Shown here in pieces: positions 34,535 through 45,410 of a stretch of DNA of 64,000 nt. The translations under genes and the position numbers were made by a program. The stretch comes from Cupriavidus gilardii. GTDB taxonomy: Bacteria; Pseudomonadota; Gammaproteobacteria; Burkholderiales; Burkholderiaceae. Where the stretch lies: assembly GCF_013314895.1 (NCBI RefSeq), contig NZ_JABTYE010000002.1, positions 248,001-312,000 of the forward strand, given 5' to 3'. How positions within the stretch are numbered: the first letter of the stretch is position 1; the number at the start of each line of letters is the position of its first letter. The notes under the pieces were generated by a model that was not told the origin of the DNA, did no database searches, and saw only the letters and a list, made by a program, of their open reading frames with translations.

Positions 34535-35497
34535 ATGAAGAAGCTCTTCACAGCCGCGTTGCTGGCCGTGGCGGCCATCACCGCGCAGGCGGCCGACCCC
34601 GCCACCTATCCCGAGCGCCCGATCCGCATGCTGCTGCCCTTCTCCGCCGGCGGTGGCGGCGATACGCTGGGCCGCTTCCTGGCCGAGCGCTTTGCCGCGC
34701 AGCTGAAGCAACCGGTGGTGGTCGAGAACAAGCCCGGCGCGGCCGGCACGATCGGCACTCAGGCGGTGGCGACGGCAACGCCGGACGGCTACACGATCAT
34801 GATCGGCGGCATGTCGACGCATCCGCTGGCGGCCGCGACCTACGCGAAGCTGCCCTATGATCCGGTCCGCGACTTTCAGAGCCTCGGGACCATCGGCAAT
34901 TCATCGATTGTCATGGTCGCGTCGAATTCGTACCCGGCAAACAATCTGAAAGAGCTGATGGCGTTGGCACGGAAACAGCAGGCGCCCATTCAATACGCTA
35001 GCTGGGGCTCCGGCTCGACCGGACATTTCTGCGGCGAGATCCTCAGCCAGAAGGCCGGCATCCCGCTGCAGCACGTGCCCTACAAGGGCACCTCGCAGAT
35101 CATCACGGATCTGCTCGGCAACCATATCTCCGTGGCCTTCGTCGACATGGTGACCGCGACGCCGTTCGTCAAGGAAGGCAAGGTCAAGGCACTGGCCGTC
35201 TGCACCAAGCGCTCGCCAAGCCTGCCGAACGTGGCCAGCTATCAGGAGCAAGGCGTCGACTTCGACCGCGAATTGACATGGGCGATGTATGTGCCAGCCA
35301 AGACTCCGAAGCCGATCGTCGACAAGCTGTCGGCCGTGCTCGAGAAGACGCTGAAGGAACCCGAGGTCGTCAGCAAGCTGCTGTCGCTGGGCATTACGGC
35401 CAAATACGTTTCCGGCACCGAGCAGCAAGCGATCAATGCGCGCGATATCCCGATGTGGAAATCGATCGCCCAGCAGGCGCACATGTCGCTCGACTGA
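34535..35497 (+). CDS. Bug/TctC-family periplasmic solute receptor
   Basis: 320 residues. Signal peptide KKLFTAALLAVAAITAQAADP, then TYPERPIRMLLPFSAGGGGDTLGRFLAERF and PVVVENKPGAAGTIGTQAVATATPDGYTI, the family's ligand-binding loops. It begins the plus-strand arm of the LacI-controlled divergon, with two operators in its upstream region. It probably delivers the aromatic or carboxylic substrate handled by the SnoaL, cupin, SDR and VOC genes (inference). Confidence 0.93.
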   Translation: MKKLFTAALLAVAAITAQAADPATYPERPIRMLLPFSAGGGGDTLGRFLAERFAAQLKQPVVVENKPGAAGTIGTQAVATATPDGYTIMIGGMSTHPLAAATYAKLPYDPVRDFQSLGTIGNSSIVMVASNSYPANNLKELMALARKQQAPIQYASWGSGSTGHFCGEILSQKAGIPLQHVPYKGTSQIITDLLGNHISVAFVDMVTATPFVKEGKVKALAVCTKRSPSLPNVASYQEQGVDFDRELTWAMYVPAKTPKPIVDKLSAVLEKTLKEPEVVSKLLSLGITAKYVSGTEQQAINARDIPMWKSIAQQAHMSLD

Positions 35498-35556
35498 CGC
35501 ATTGCCGCACCCACACGGTAGCCCCCTCCTCCATTACGTCACCCCACGAATTTTCT

Positions 35557-35991
35557 ATGTCTTCCACCCTGAATGAAGCCCGCATCCAGACCGTACGCGA
35601 CCATATGGCGCTGGAGTGCGTCCACGATTGGGACGCCGTGATCGATACCTTCGCGCATCCGCGCTACGAAATGCACGGCAGTGGAGCCGTATTCGATGGC
35701 GAGGCCGAGGTGCGGGGGTATTTCGATTCGTCGCGGGTGCCCTTTCCCGATCTGAAGAACGAGATCATCGCCATTGCGGCCGACGGCGATACCGTGCTGG
35801 TCGAATTCTGGCTGCAGGGCACGCATCTCGGCCCGTTGAAAGCCAATGGCAAGACCTACGAACCGACCGGCCGCACCTTCCGCATCCGGATCGCCGCCAC
35901 GTTCGAATTTGCGCCCGGCTCGGACAAGATCGTCTGCGAGCGCCCGTACTCGGCGCCGGATGCCAAGTTGCGCGCGCTTGGTCTTCTGTGA
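35557..35991 (+). CDS. SnoaL/NTF2-like (ester cyclase-type) protein
   Basis: 144 residues with an NTF2-like cone fold pattern: CVHDWDAVIDTFAHPRYEMHG, GEAEVRGYFDSSRVPFPDLKNEI, VEFWLQGTHLGPL and FRIRIAATFEFAPGSDKIVCERPY. SnoaL-type members are cyclases, isomerases or hydrolases with an Asp/His pair at the cavity base; Asp and His are available in DWDA and HPRY. Second gene of the plus-strand arm, 59 bp after the Bug gene. Confidence 0.8.
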   Translation: MSSTLNEARIQTVRDHMALECVHDWDAVIDTFAHPRYEMHGSGAVFDGEAEVRGYFDSSRVPFPDLKNEIIAIAADGDTVLVEFWLQGTHLGPLKANGKTYEPTGRTFRIRIAATFEFAPGSDKIVCERPYSAPDAKLRALGLL

Positions 35992-36035
35992 ACGGTATCA
36001 GCGGAACCATCCCCACATCAGAGGAGATTCAGATC

Positions 36036-36542
36036 ATGGCCTTGCCCAAGGTCGTCACGCATCAAGACCGCCTGATGACGGTGAATATCCACGACGCGGT
36101 GGAATTCGCGGGTTCCGAGCCGGGCTCGACGATCATTCCGCTGTTTCTGGACCGCGAGAACGGCGTCTGGGTGCTGTACGGCAAATTCGAACCGGGCACC
36201 ACGCTGCCCCCGCACTTCCACACGGGCACCGTTCACTTCTTTACGACGAAAGGCGAATGGAATTACGTCGAGTACCCGGACGATCGGCAGACCGCCGGCA
36301 GCTATCTGTATGAGCCTGGCGGCTCGGTCCATACCTTTTCCGTGCCGGCCGACGCCAAGGAGGCAGCGGAAGGATTCATGGTGGTCTACGGCGCCAACGT
36401 AATCTTCAAGGACGGCGAATATCAAGGCGTGCGCGACGCCGGGGCGATCGAGGACGGCATCCTCAATGCCGCAAAGGCGATGGGCCTTCCGACGCCGCGC
36501 TATATCCGGCCTGGCAAGGGCGCTGTGTTCTCGCGCGATTGA
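36036..36542 (+). CDS. Cupin, 2,4'-dihydroxyacetophenone dioxygenase-like
   Basis: 168 residues. Single-domain cupin with LPPHFHTGTVHFFTTKGEWNYVEYP (His-x-His metal motif followed by the G-x-W turn) and SYLYEPGGSVHTFSVPADAKEA (second His motif). This arrangement matches the 2,4'-dihydroxyacetophenone dioxygenase family, iron enzymes that cleave a carbon-carbon bond next to a keto group. Ribosome site GAGGAG nine bases before the ATG. Last gene of the plus-strand arm; convergent with an MFS gene. Confidence 0.85.
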   Translation: MALPKVVTHQDRLMTVNIHDAVEFAGSEPGSTIIPLFLDRENGVWVLYGKFEPGTTLPPHFHTGTVHFFTTKGEWNYVEYPDDRQTAGSYLYEPGGSVHTFSVPADAKEAAEGFMVVYGANVIFKDGEYQGVRDAGAIEDGILNAAKAMGLPTPRYIRPGKGAVFSRD

Positions 36543-36569
36543 TTGGTAACGGCAACGCGCGAAGCAGGT

Positions 36570-37796
36570 CTATCCCTTCGCGCACTCCGCCTGAAAGCCC
36601 GGGCCAGGCACCCGCGACCGCCGCAACGCATAGGGCAGCACCGCCAGCACGCCGACCACCGCCAGCACCGTGCCGACCCACAGCGGCGATCGCAGCCCCC
36701 AGCCCTGGCTGATGCCCACGCCGCCGAGCCACGACCCCGACATCAGGCCGATATTGATGACGGCGGTATGCATCGTATTGACCAGCGGCCCGGGCGGCGC
36801 GGCCCGCATCACGCGCACCACCATCGCCGGATTCAGCGATACGCCGGTCAGCCCAACCAGCAACATCGCAATGACCGCAACCAGCGGCTGATCGGCGTAG
36901 ACGGCAAACAGTGCCAACGCCCCCGCCAGCACCGTCAATCCCCACAACAGAATGCGCATCGTATGCCGGTCAGCAAAGCGGCCGATCACCGCGTTGCCGA
37001 TCACGGTCGCCAGGCCATACAGGCCCAGCAGCGCAGGGATCGAAGACGGCGAGAAGCCCGACACCTTGGTCAGTACCAGGGCGAAATAGCTGAAGCCAGC
37101 AAACGTCGCGCCGATGATCAGCGCGCTGGTCGTATAGGCGGCCCACAGCTCGCGATTTGCCAGCGAGGCCAGTTCGCTGCGCATGCCATTGGTGCTGGTG
37201 GTCAAGGTCGCGGGAATCTTCCAACGCACCGCCAGCACACAAAGGCCGGTCAGCACCACCAGCAGCCAGAAGCTCGCTCGCCAGCCCAGGTGCAGGTCGA
37301 CCAGCGTAGCCAGCGGCAAGCCTGCGACCGTGGCGATCATCAGGCCGCCGATCACGATCGCCGCAGCGCGCCCGCGCACCTCCGGCGCCACCATCTCCGC
37401 GCACATCGACAGCACGATGCCGAAGCACGCGGATGCGGCGATGCCGGTCACCGCACGGCCGATCGCCATCACCAGATAATCATCCGCCATCGCGCAACCG
37501 ATCTGCCCGACCATATACGTGGCCAGCAATCCGAGCAACGCCGGACGCAGCGGAACGCGCGCCAGCGCCACAGTCAGCACCGGCCCACCGAGCACCATGC
37601 CTGCGGCGTAGATCGACACCAGATAGCCGATGCGTTCGACCGGCACGCCGAAGGCGGCGGCTAACGAGGGCATCATGCCGGCCACCATGAATTCCGAGGT
37701 GGTCAGGCAAAAGACGGTCAGTCCGAGGATATAGACGGCGAACGGCATTGCCGCTGCCGCTCGAGTCGAGGAAGGTGTGGTGGACACGCTTGTCAT
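36570..37796 (-). CDS. MFS transporter, DHA1 (AraJ/YdhP-like) exporter
   Basis: 408 residues and twelve predicted membrane segments. PFAVYILGLTVFCLTTSEFMVAGMMPSLAAAF is the start typical of DHA1 drug or sugar exporters, and GYLVSIYAAGMVLGGPVLT contains the antiporter-type motif. The start is the ATG before TSVSTTPSS; the extension upstream has no transporter character. Two direct repeats TTATATCGRT lie directly upstream and may bind a regulator. Confidence 0.87.
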   Translation of the reverse strand: MTSVSTTPSSTRAAAAMPFAVYILGLTVFCLTTSEFMVAGMMPSLAAAFGVPVERIGYLVSIYAAGMVLGGPVLTVALARVPLRPALLGLLATYMVGQIGCAMADDYLVMAIGRAVTGIAASACFGIVLSMCAEMVAPEVRGRAAAIVIGGLMIATVAGLPLATLVDLHLGWRASFWLLVVLTGLCVLAVRWKIPATLTTSTNGMRSELASLANRELWAAYTTSALIIGATFAGFSYFALVLTKVSGFSPSSIPALLGLYGLATVIGNAVIGRFADRHTMRILLWGLTVLAGALALFAVYADQPLVAVIAMLLVGLTGVSLNPAMVVRVMRAAPPGPLVNTMHTAVINIGLMSGSWLGGVGISQGWGLRSPLWVGTVLAVVGVLAVLPYALRRSRVPGPGFQAECAKG

Positions 37797-37801
37797 TAGT
37801 C

Positions 37802-37826
37802 TTATATCGGTTAGTTTTATATCGAT
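37802..37826. repeat. Direct repeat upstream of the MFS exporter
   Basis: TTATATCGGT (37802-37811) and TTATATCGAT (37817-37826), 15 bp apart, just before the MFS start on the minus strand. The position suggests overlap with the promoter; the binding protein is unknown. Confidence 0.45.
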
Positions 37827-37987
37827 CGGTACGAAATTAAGATGTAAAAAACCTGCGCGATGCAATTCAGCGATTCGGCAGGTTCAAGCTTGCCCCAACG
37901 GGCCACGGTGCGGATTTTGCCAGCATCGGCGCCGGCGGGCATTAACCCTGTCAAAGACGTTGTTATGGATGCCGGCGCCCAGACCTG

Positions 37988-39043
37988 CTACCAATCGGCG
38001 TTCGCTGGCTCCGGGCCTTCATGCGAAGGGAACAACGGCAGCACCTCTTCGGCCAGCTCCTGGATGATCTCCGCGGCGGGACGCGACGAAAATTGGATAC
38101 CCAGCGCGGCATGGTTGACGCCAGCCGCTTTCCACTCTTGAAGCAGATCGATCAGGCCCTTGCGGCCGGTCTTCAGGATGAACCCGCCGTTCATCGGTGT
38201 GCGCGGATAGTCCGGGTCGTCCACCAGCTCGATCCATTCGTTGGTCATATGGGGCCGGAAGCCACCATCGGGGATCAGCGCCCGCCACGCGCGGATTTTT
38301 TCGGCCAGACGTTGCGGACCGGCGCTGGTGTATGCCGGCCCGGGATACGTCAGCCATCCATCCGCGTATCGACCGACCCATTCCAGGGACTGACGCGAAC
38401 TGCCGGTGACGATCAGCGGAATCGCGCCCGACACGGGCTTGGGCAACAGTTCGACGTTCCGCATCTGTCCCAGCGATGAGCGTATGTCGAGCCGTCCTCC
38501 GTGCATCAGCTGCCGGAAGTAGGCAACCGTCTCGGCAAAACGCTCGCCACGTCCACCATGATCGATGCCGTAGGCCGGAAACTCGACCGGCCGGTCTCCG
38601 GACGCGATGCCAAGCACCAGCCGCCCACCGGAAAGCTGGTCGATTGTCGTGGCGGCCTTTGCCAGGTCGATCGGGTGGCGCAAGGTAAAGATCGCGCTTC
38701 CCGTCGCCAGTGCAACGCGCCGGGTGCCAGCCGCCAAGAAGGCAAGGTAGGTAAAGGGATCGAATACCTGTCCCGCATCGCCGAAGTTCGGGTCAAACAG
38801 CGGTACATCGCGGACCCACACGGCGGCGAAGCCGAGACGATCGATCTTTGTCACCAGATCGGCCTGGCCGGAAAGGACGCTCATGTCGCCTTGATAGAAC
38901 CGCAAGGGCAGGAAGATCCCAACCGTCAGCGCATTGGGGCTGAACATGCGACGGTAGCCCGCATGCATGGCGAATGCCGGCGCGGAGGCGCCTGGCATGT
39001 CGATAGCGGGGAGATTCTCGTCGGTGAAAGGATTCGTTGTCAT
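37988..39043 (-). CDS. LLM-class (luciferase-like) flavin oxidoreductase
   Basis: 351 residues. Bacterial-luciferase-fold monooxygenase: LTVGIFLPLRFYQGD, RLGFAAVWVRDVPLFD, DPFTYLAFLAAGTRRVALATGSAIFTLRHPIDLAKAATTIDQLSGGRLVLGIASGD, and PLIVTGSSRQSLEWVGRYADGWL are family blocks. It uses FMNH2 or F420; the lineage suggests FMN. The ATG before TTNPFTDENLP is chosen over longer frames. Divergent from a lysR gene across 286 bp, which probably regulates it. Confidence 0.87.
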   Translation of the reverse strand: MTTNPFTDENLPAIDMPGASAPAFAMHAGYRRMFSPNALTVGIFLPLRFYQGDMSVLSGQADLVTKIDRLGFAAVWVRDVPLFDPNFGDAGQVFDPFTYLAFLAAGTRRVALATGSAIFTLRHPIDLAKAATTIDQLSGGRLVLGIASGDRPVEFPAYGIDHGGRGERFAETVAYFRQLMHGGRLDIRSSLGQMRNVELLPKPVSGAIPLIVTGSSRQSLEWVGRYADGWLTYPGPAYTSAGPQRLAEKIRAWRALIPDGGFRPHMTNEWIELVDDPDYPRTPMNGGFILKTGRKGLIDLLQEWKAAGVNHAALGIQFSSRPAAEIIQELAEEVLPLFPSHEGPEPANADW

Positions 39044-39329
39044 CGGCTGTTTCCTCATTGGCAAAACAGAGAAAACTCTATGGCGAAACAGCTGCACCAA
39101 GAAACGATTTAATCTGCCTCGTGCATGTAGCTCATCTAAATTCTTGAATCGACCCCTACCGGAACCGATGCTGCGAAGCGATGTCATCTTGACCAAGGTT
39201 CGGCGTTTCGCTTGCCTTCCCTTATAAAGTAGCTAGACTAAACACACAAACGCCTATATCGATTACGCAGGCAATTCGCTTGGGCATAATCGATTTCCCC
39301 CAAACTCCCACAATAGAAAACCTGAATCC

Positions 39330-40229
39330 ATGGGCTCGGTACTCCCGTTGCTGGCATTGCGTGCCTTCGTCGAAACCGGTCGGCACGGCAGCCTCAAGCG
39401 GGCGGCGGACGCGATGGGGGTGACGCCCGGCGCCGTCAGCCAGCAATTGAAGCTGTTGCAGGAACGTACCGGTGTCACCCTGTTCAGCCGCACGCGCTAC
39501 GGCGTCGAACTGACGCCTGCGGGGGCACAGGTGCATCCGGCCCTGTTGCGGGCGTTCGACCAGATCGAAGCGAGCCTGGCGACGCTGGACGCCATCAATG
39601 CGCGCCAGACCTTGACCGTCAGCGCTGTGCCGACCTTCGCCGCCTCGTGGCTGGTGCCGAGGCTGGGCACGTTTACCGATCGGCATCCGGATATCGAAGT
39701 GCGCGTCGAGGCGTCGTCCGCCTTGGCCGACTTGCGCCGGGACCGCGTCGACATCGCCATTCGGCATGGCCTGGGCAATTACGCCGGACTCGACGCGCAC
39801 TATCTGATGGCACCAGTATTGATTCCGGTCGCATGTCCAAAACTGCTGGCCGAGGGGCCGCCAATCCGCGATGCCATCGATTGCCTCGACTACCCGTTGC
39901 TGCAGGATTCGGACAGGTCCGACTGGCGTCTTTGGCTGAAAGCGCTGGGCGTGGAAAGCGATCCGCGCATCGAGCGGGGGCCCGCCTTCGATGACGATTT
40001 CCTGCTGATCCGCGCGGCCGAGGCCGGCCAGGGCATCGCGCTGGTTCGCGATATCTATGCGCGAGAGGAAATTGCCAGCGGTCGGCTGGCAATTGCGCTG
40101 GATCGGCCGTGGCCGACAGAATTTGCGTACTACGCCGTCACCATGCCCAAGGCGGAGGAAAAGCCGGCCATTGCCAGCTTTTTGCGTTGGCTGTTGGACG
40201 AAGCCAAACGCCAAACGAGCGCCGCGTGA
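39330..40229 (+). CDS. LysR-family regulator, GcvA-like
   Basis: 299 residues. LLALRAFVETGRHGSLKRAADAMGVTPGAVSQQLKLLQERTGVTLFSRT is the helix-turn-helix with the GcvA-type sequence, followed by ALLRAFDQIEASLATL and an effector domain. It is divergent from the luciferase-like gene and convergent with the CaiB gene, so the former is the likely target. Confidence 0.9.
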   Translation: MGSVLPLLALRAFVETGRHGSLKRAADAMGVTPGAVSQQLKLLQERTGVTLFSRTRYGVELTPAGAQVHPALLRAFDQIEASLATLDAINARQTLTVSAVPTFAASWLVPRLGTFTDRHPDIEVRVEASSALADLRRDRVDIAIRHGLGNYAGLDAHYLMAPVLIPVACPKLLAEGPPIRDAIDCLDYPLLQDSDRSDWRLWLKALGVESDPRIERGPAFDDDFLLIRAAEAGQGIALVRDIYAREEIASGRLAIALDRPWPTEFAYYAVTMPKAEEKPAIASFLRWLLDEAKRQTSAA

Positions 40230-40260
40230 CATTCATCGCGAGGCGCTCGCTTGAAGCGAC

Positions 40261-41454
40261 CTACGCCATCGTTTCCCGCTGCAGGTCCAGTTCGGCAAGG
40301 ATCTCGGCCGTGTGCTGGCCGAGATCGGGAAGCGCAGCATCGCGCGGCCTTCCGTCGTCGATCGTCATGGGCAAGGCCGGCATGCGCAGCGTCCGGTTGC
40401 CGGGCGACGGCACGCTGATCACTCGTTCCGGTGTTGTGGCCTGCGCGTACTGGATGGCATCGTGCAGGTCGCGCACCGCGCCGCAGACCACGCCAGCGGC
40501 ATTGAGCATTCGGCAAGCTTCCTCGGTGGTCAGCGCCGACAACGCGCCGGCAAGCATCCCGCGCAAGGCGGGTCGATTCGCCACGCGCGAGGCGTTGTCG
40601 TGAAAGCGTGGGTCTTGCGCGAGTTCCGGCAGTCTCATGCATTCGCACAAGCGGGCAAAGTGTTCCGGCAGATAGGCCGAGATCACGATTCTGCCGTCGG
40701 CAGTCGGTAGCACATCCGCCGCCGGCGCCATCGTCGGCTGGCCGTTGCCGCAGCGTGACGGCACCGTGTCCAGCAGTTGGTATTCGGCCCATTGCTGGCT
40801 GAGCGCATCGGCTGCCACGTCGATCAGGGACACCTTGACATGGGCGCCTTGCCCGGTGATGCCACGGCGCACCAGCGCAGCCAGCACCCCCGTCGCCAGC
40901 GTACGTCCGGCCAGCACGTCGACGACGGTGAACCCCACGCGTGTCGGATCGGCGTGGGCATCGCCGTTCATGCTCATCATTCCGCTTTCGGCCTGCGCGG
41001 CGATATCGAGGCCCGGACGCTCCGCCGCCGGCCCACTGTCGCCAAAGCCGTTGACGGAGCCGTAGACAAGCCGGGGGAGGACACCCCGAAGCTGCTCGGC
41101 GCCAAGCCCGTACTTCTCCATCACACCTGGACGCGAGTTCTGCAGCACCACATCGGCGCGGCCCACCAGATCCATCGCCACGCCACGATCCTCCGCTCGA
41201 CGCAGATCGAGGACGATCGAACGCTTGCCGCGGTTATAGGCGGAAAACATGGGGCCGCAGGCGTCCGTCTGCCAGCCCGAGCGACGGCTTGCATCGCCGC
41301 CCGGAGGCTCGACCTTGATCACGTCCGCGCCCAGATCGGCCAGGATCTGGCCCGCCGACGGCGCTGCGATGAACTGGCCGAAATCGACGACGCACAGTCC
41401 GGCCAACACGACCCCTTCCAGGTCGCTCCTATCGAATGAAGCCTTGGATTGCAT
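40261..41454 (-). CDS. CaiB/BaiF-family CoA transferase
   Basis: 397 residues. Class III CoA transferase: LAGLCVVDFGQFIAAPSAGQILADLGADVIKVEPPGGDASR holds the conserved start and the EPP loop, RGKRSIVLDLR the next block, and DVVLQNSRPGVMEKYGLG contains the region preceding the catalytic Asp. The Asp after PG(L) in LDIAAQAESGM is present. These enzymes move CoA between carboxylic acids. Its upstream Bug-receptor gene ends only six bases before, so receptor and transferase form an operon that takes up and activates an acid (inference). Confidence 0.92.
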   Translation of the reverse strand: MQSKASFDRSDLEGVVLAGLCVVDFGQFIAAPSAGQILADLGADVIKVEPPGGDASRRSGWQTDACGPMFSAYNRGKRSIVLDLRRAEDRGVAMDLVGRADVVLQNSRPGVMEKYGLGAEQLRGVLPRLVYGSVNGFGDSGPAAERPGLDIAAQAESGMMSMNGDAHADPTRVGFTVVDVLAGRTLATGVLAALVRRGITGQGAHVKVSLIDVAADALSQQWAEYQLLDTVPSRCGNGQPTMAPAADVLPTADGRIVISAYLPEHFARLCECMRLPELAQDPRFHDNASRVANRPALRGMLAGALSALTTEEACRMLNAAGVVCGAVRDLHDAIQYAQATTPERVISVPSPGNRTLRMPALPMTIDDGRPRDAALPDLGQHTAEILAELDLQRETMA

Positions 41455-41460
41455 GACGCT

Positions 41461-42435
41461 TTACTCCGGCTTGACGCCGGCGTCCTGTGCAATGCGTTGC
41501 CATGCCACCGTATCGTCGGCGACCACTTTTCGGAACTGCGCCGGCGTCAGGGCTGGAGCGACAGGGAGGTTCAGCGCGGTCAGGCGGTCGCGAAACGCCG
41601 GCGTCGCGATGGCGCGCACCACTTCCTTGTTCAACCGATCCACCAGCGTTGCGGATGTGCCCGCCGGCGCGAACATGCCATACCAGCTGGTGGTCGGAAA
41701 CGGATAGCCTTGCTCTCCCATGGTCGGCACATTCGGAAACTGCGGCAACCGACTGGAGCCGCTGACGGCGATCGGCACCAGCCGGCCGGCCTTGACGAGG
41801 CCGATCTGGGAACTGACGTCGACCCAGCCGACGGGCAACAGACCGCTCTGGACGTCCGTCGCCACGGCGGCGGTGCCCTTGTACGGCGCGTGGACCATGT
41901 CGAGATTCGCCTTCTTCAGAAAGCTCTCCATGGTCAGGTGCCCACCCGACCCCATGCCCCACGATCCGTAGCTGAGTTGGCCCGGACGCTGCCTGGCATA
42001 GGCCACGAGCTCCTTCAGGTTGTGGACCGGCACCTTGGGCGAGGCCACCATCAGGTTGCCGAAGCTGCCGATCTGCGCAATCGGTTCGAAACGCTTGAGC
42101 GGATCCGGCGCGCGCGTGTAAAGCGCAGGGTTGACGACCATCGCGCCGGCATAGGTAAGCAGCAGTGTGTAGCCGTCCGGGCTCGCGGCGGACACGGCTT
42201 CGCTGGCAATCAGGCCATTCGCGCCGGGCTTGTTCTCGACCACGAACGGCTTGCCGAACACCGCTCCGAGTTGCTCGGCAAGAAGGCGCGCGAGCGTATC
42301 CGTACCGCCCCCGGCCGCACTGGCGACGACCAGCTTGACCGGGCGGTTCGGCCAGCCTTCGTTGTCCTGAGCAAACGCCATCGATGAAGCCGTCAGTGCC
42401 AGCATGGCGGCCAGCCATTGCCTGCGGATGTTCAT
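41461..42435 (-). CDS. Bug/TctC-family periplasmic solute receptor
   Basis: 324 residues. Signal peptide NIRRQWLAAMLALTASSMAFA is followed by WPNRPVKLVVASAAGGGTDTLARLLAEQL and PFVVENKPGANGLIASEAV, the typical binding loops. First gene of a two-gene operon with the CoA transferase. No regulator is directly upstream. Confidence 0.93.
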   Translation of the reverse strand: MNIRRQWLAAMLALTASSMAFAQDNEGWPNRPVKLVVASAAGGGTDTLARLLAEQLGAVFGKPFVVENKPGANGLIASEAVSAASPDGYTLLLTYAGAMVVNPALYTRAPDPLKRFEPIAQIGSFGNLMVASPKVPVHNLKELVAYARQRPGQLSYGSWGMGSGGHLTMESFLKKANLDMVHAPYKGTAAVATDVQSGLLPVGWVDVSSQIGLVKAGRLVPIAVSGSSRLPQFPNVPTMGEQGYPFPTTSWYGMFAPAGTSATLVDRLNKEVVRAIATPAFRDRLTALNLPVAPALTPAQFRKVVADDTVAWQRIAQDAGVKPE

Positions 42436-42654
42436 GGTTTGTCTCCCTTATCTGCCGATATTTGCGGTGTTTTCTGCTGGCGTGATCGGCTTGCTCGAAT
42501 GCCGGTGTTCCCGCGTTCGGGTCATTCCGGCGCCGGCGTCGATCCAGCGCGGCCAACTTGCACGTGCAAACTAACGCGCGGGGCTTCATATATGCCACGT
42601 ATGTTTCGCTATCTTGAACAAGGGAAGCGTCCCGGCGTTGAAGCATTCGGCGCC
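42436..42654. other. Intergenic region upstream of the Bug/CaiB operon
   Basis: About 220 bases between the Bug receptor start and the mmsA terminator. It must hold the promoter of the Bug/CaiB operon, but no clear -35/-10 pair or palindrome stands out. Confidence 0.4.
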
Positions 42655-42693
42655 AAAAAAAAAAGCGCCGGCGGGTATTCACCCCGCCGGCGC
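42655..42693 (-). terminator. Rho-independent terminator of mmsA
   Basis: On the minus strand an 11-bp stem GCGCCGGCGGG / CCCGCCGGCGC with a 7-base loop is followed by ten T. It lies about 40 bases after the mmsA stop codon. Confidence 0.93.
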
Positions 42694-42731
42694 CGCCGGA
42701 TGTCGCCGGATGTCGCCGTTTCCGGCGCGCC

Positions 42732-44252
<1,521 letters not shown>

Positions 44253-44396
44253 CTCAGGCTCCTTGCAGTTCTGGTGTCGGTGGGATGTTTGGAATCGGCG
44301 AGAACCGATGGAATGGGGCCAGTGTAGGCGTCGCTCCGGCCACCATTCAATAGCGCCGCGCTTGACTCACTGTTCAATGAACTAAACAATCCGCCG

Positions 44397-45332
44397 ATGG
44401 ACAAGCAAAAGATCGAATCGCTGTGGGTGCATTTGCACTCCCTCGTGGTGCTCGGCGACGTCGGCAGTTATACGGCGGCGGCCACGCAGCTCGGCATCAG
44501 CAAGGGCGCGATGAGCCAGCGCATCGCCGAACTGGAACGGGCGGCCGGCATCCCGCTGGTTCAGCGCACCACACGAAGCGTGCGGCTGACCGAGGCGGGG
44601 CAGCGGCTGGTCGACGCGACCCGGATACCGTTCGAGTCAATCGAGCGCAGCTTCGGCGACGTCAAGGACATGGGGGGCGAGCCGCGCGGGCTGGTGCGGA
44701 TGACGGCACCGGTGGCGCTGGGCCGCCAGCAGATCGTGCCCCGGCTGCCGGCGTTTCTGGCGATGTATCCCCAAATCCGCGTCGAGCTGGAGCTGTCGGA
44801 CAGCTTCGCCTCGCTGGCGCGCGAGGGCTTCGACCTGGCGGTACGCCACGCCTCGCGGGCACCGGATACCCATATCGCCTGGACGCTGTGCCGCACCGGC
44901 ACCGTCCTGGTGGCGACGCGCGCCTATCTGCGGCGTCACGGCACGCCGGCATCGCCCTCGGACCTGACCGCGCACAACTGCCTGCATTACTTCCGCCGGG
45001 GCGAACAGCCAAGCTGGAGCTTCGAGCCGGTGAAAGGCGGTGCGGCCCGGCAAAGCGTGGGCATCCGGGGGAATTTCGCGGCGGATAACAGCGAGGCGCT
45101 GCGCGATGCCGCGCTGGGCGGTCTGGGCATCGCGCTGGTGCCGGACTTCACCGCGCAGGCCGATCTGCAGGCGGGCAAGCTGGTGCAGGTATTGCCGGCC
45201 TGGCGGCCGTCCGGGGCTTTTGGCGATGCGATCTATGCGATCCGGCCCTACAGCCCGCTGCTGCCACGGGCGGTACGGCTGCTGGTCGACTATCTGCGCG
45301 AGGCGCTGAAGGACGGGTTCGGGACGCCGTAA
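44397..45332 (+). CDS. LysR-family transcriptional regulator
   Basis: 311 residues. SLVVLGDVGSYTAAATQLGISKGAMSQRIAELERAAGIPLVQRTTRSVRLTEAG is the helix-turn-helix and wing of the pathogenicity-type LysR branch. It is divergent from mmsA across 144 bp and is its likely regulator. Confidence 0.9.
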   Translation: MDKQKIESLWVHLHSLVVLGDVGSYTAAATQLGISKGAMSQRIAELERAAGIPLVQRTTRSVRLTEAGQRLVDATRIPFESIERSFGDVKDMGGEPRGLVRMTAPVALGRQQIVPRLPAFLAMYPQIRVELELSDSFASLAREGFDLAVRHASRAPDTHIAWTLCRTGTVLVATRAYLRRHGTPASPSDLTAHNCLHYFRRGEQPSWSFEPVKGGAARQSVGIRGNFAADNSEALRDAALGGLGIALVPDFTAQADLQAGKLVQVLPAWRPSGAFGDAIYAIRPYSPLLPRAVRLLVDYLREALKDGFGTP

Positions 45333-45410
45333 GGCCCGGTGCCGGCGGATATCGGCATGGGAGCGATCGGCATGGGATGGGTCCGGGCGACGAGGTCCTG
45401 TGGCCCAGGA

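Noticed and set aside
36543-37664. A 373-codon plus-strand open frame.
   Set aside because: It is the antisense of the MFS exporter, with very high Arg/His/Gln content and no recognisable feature.
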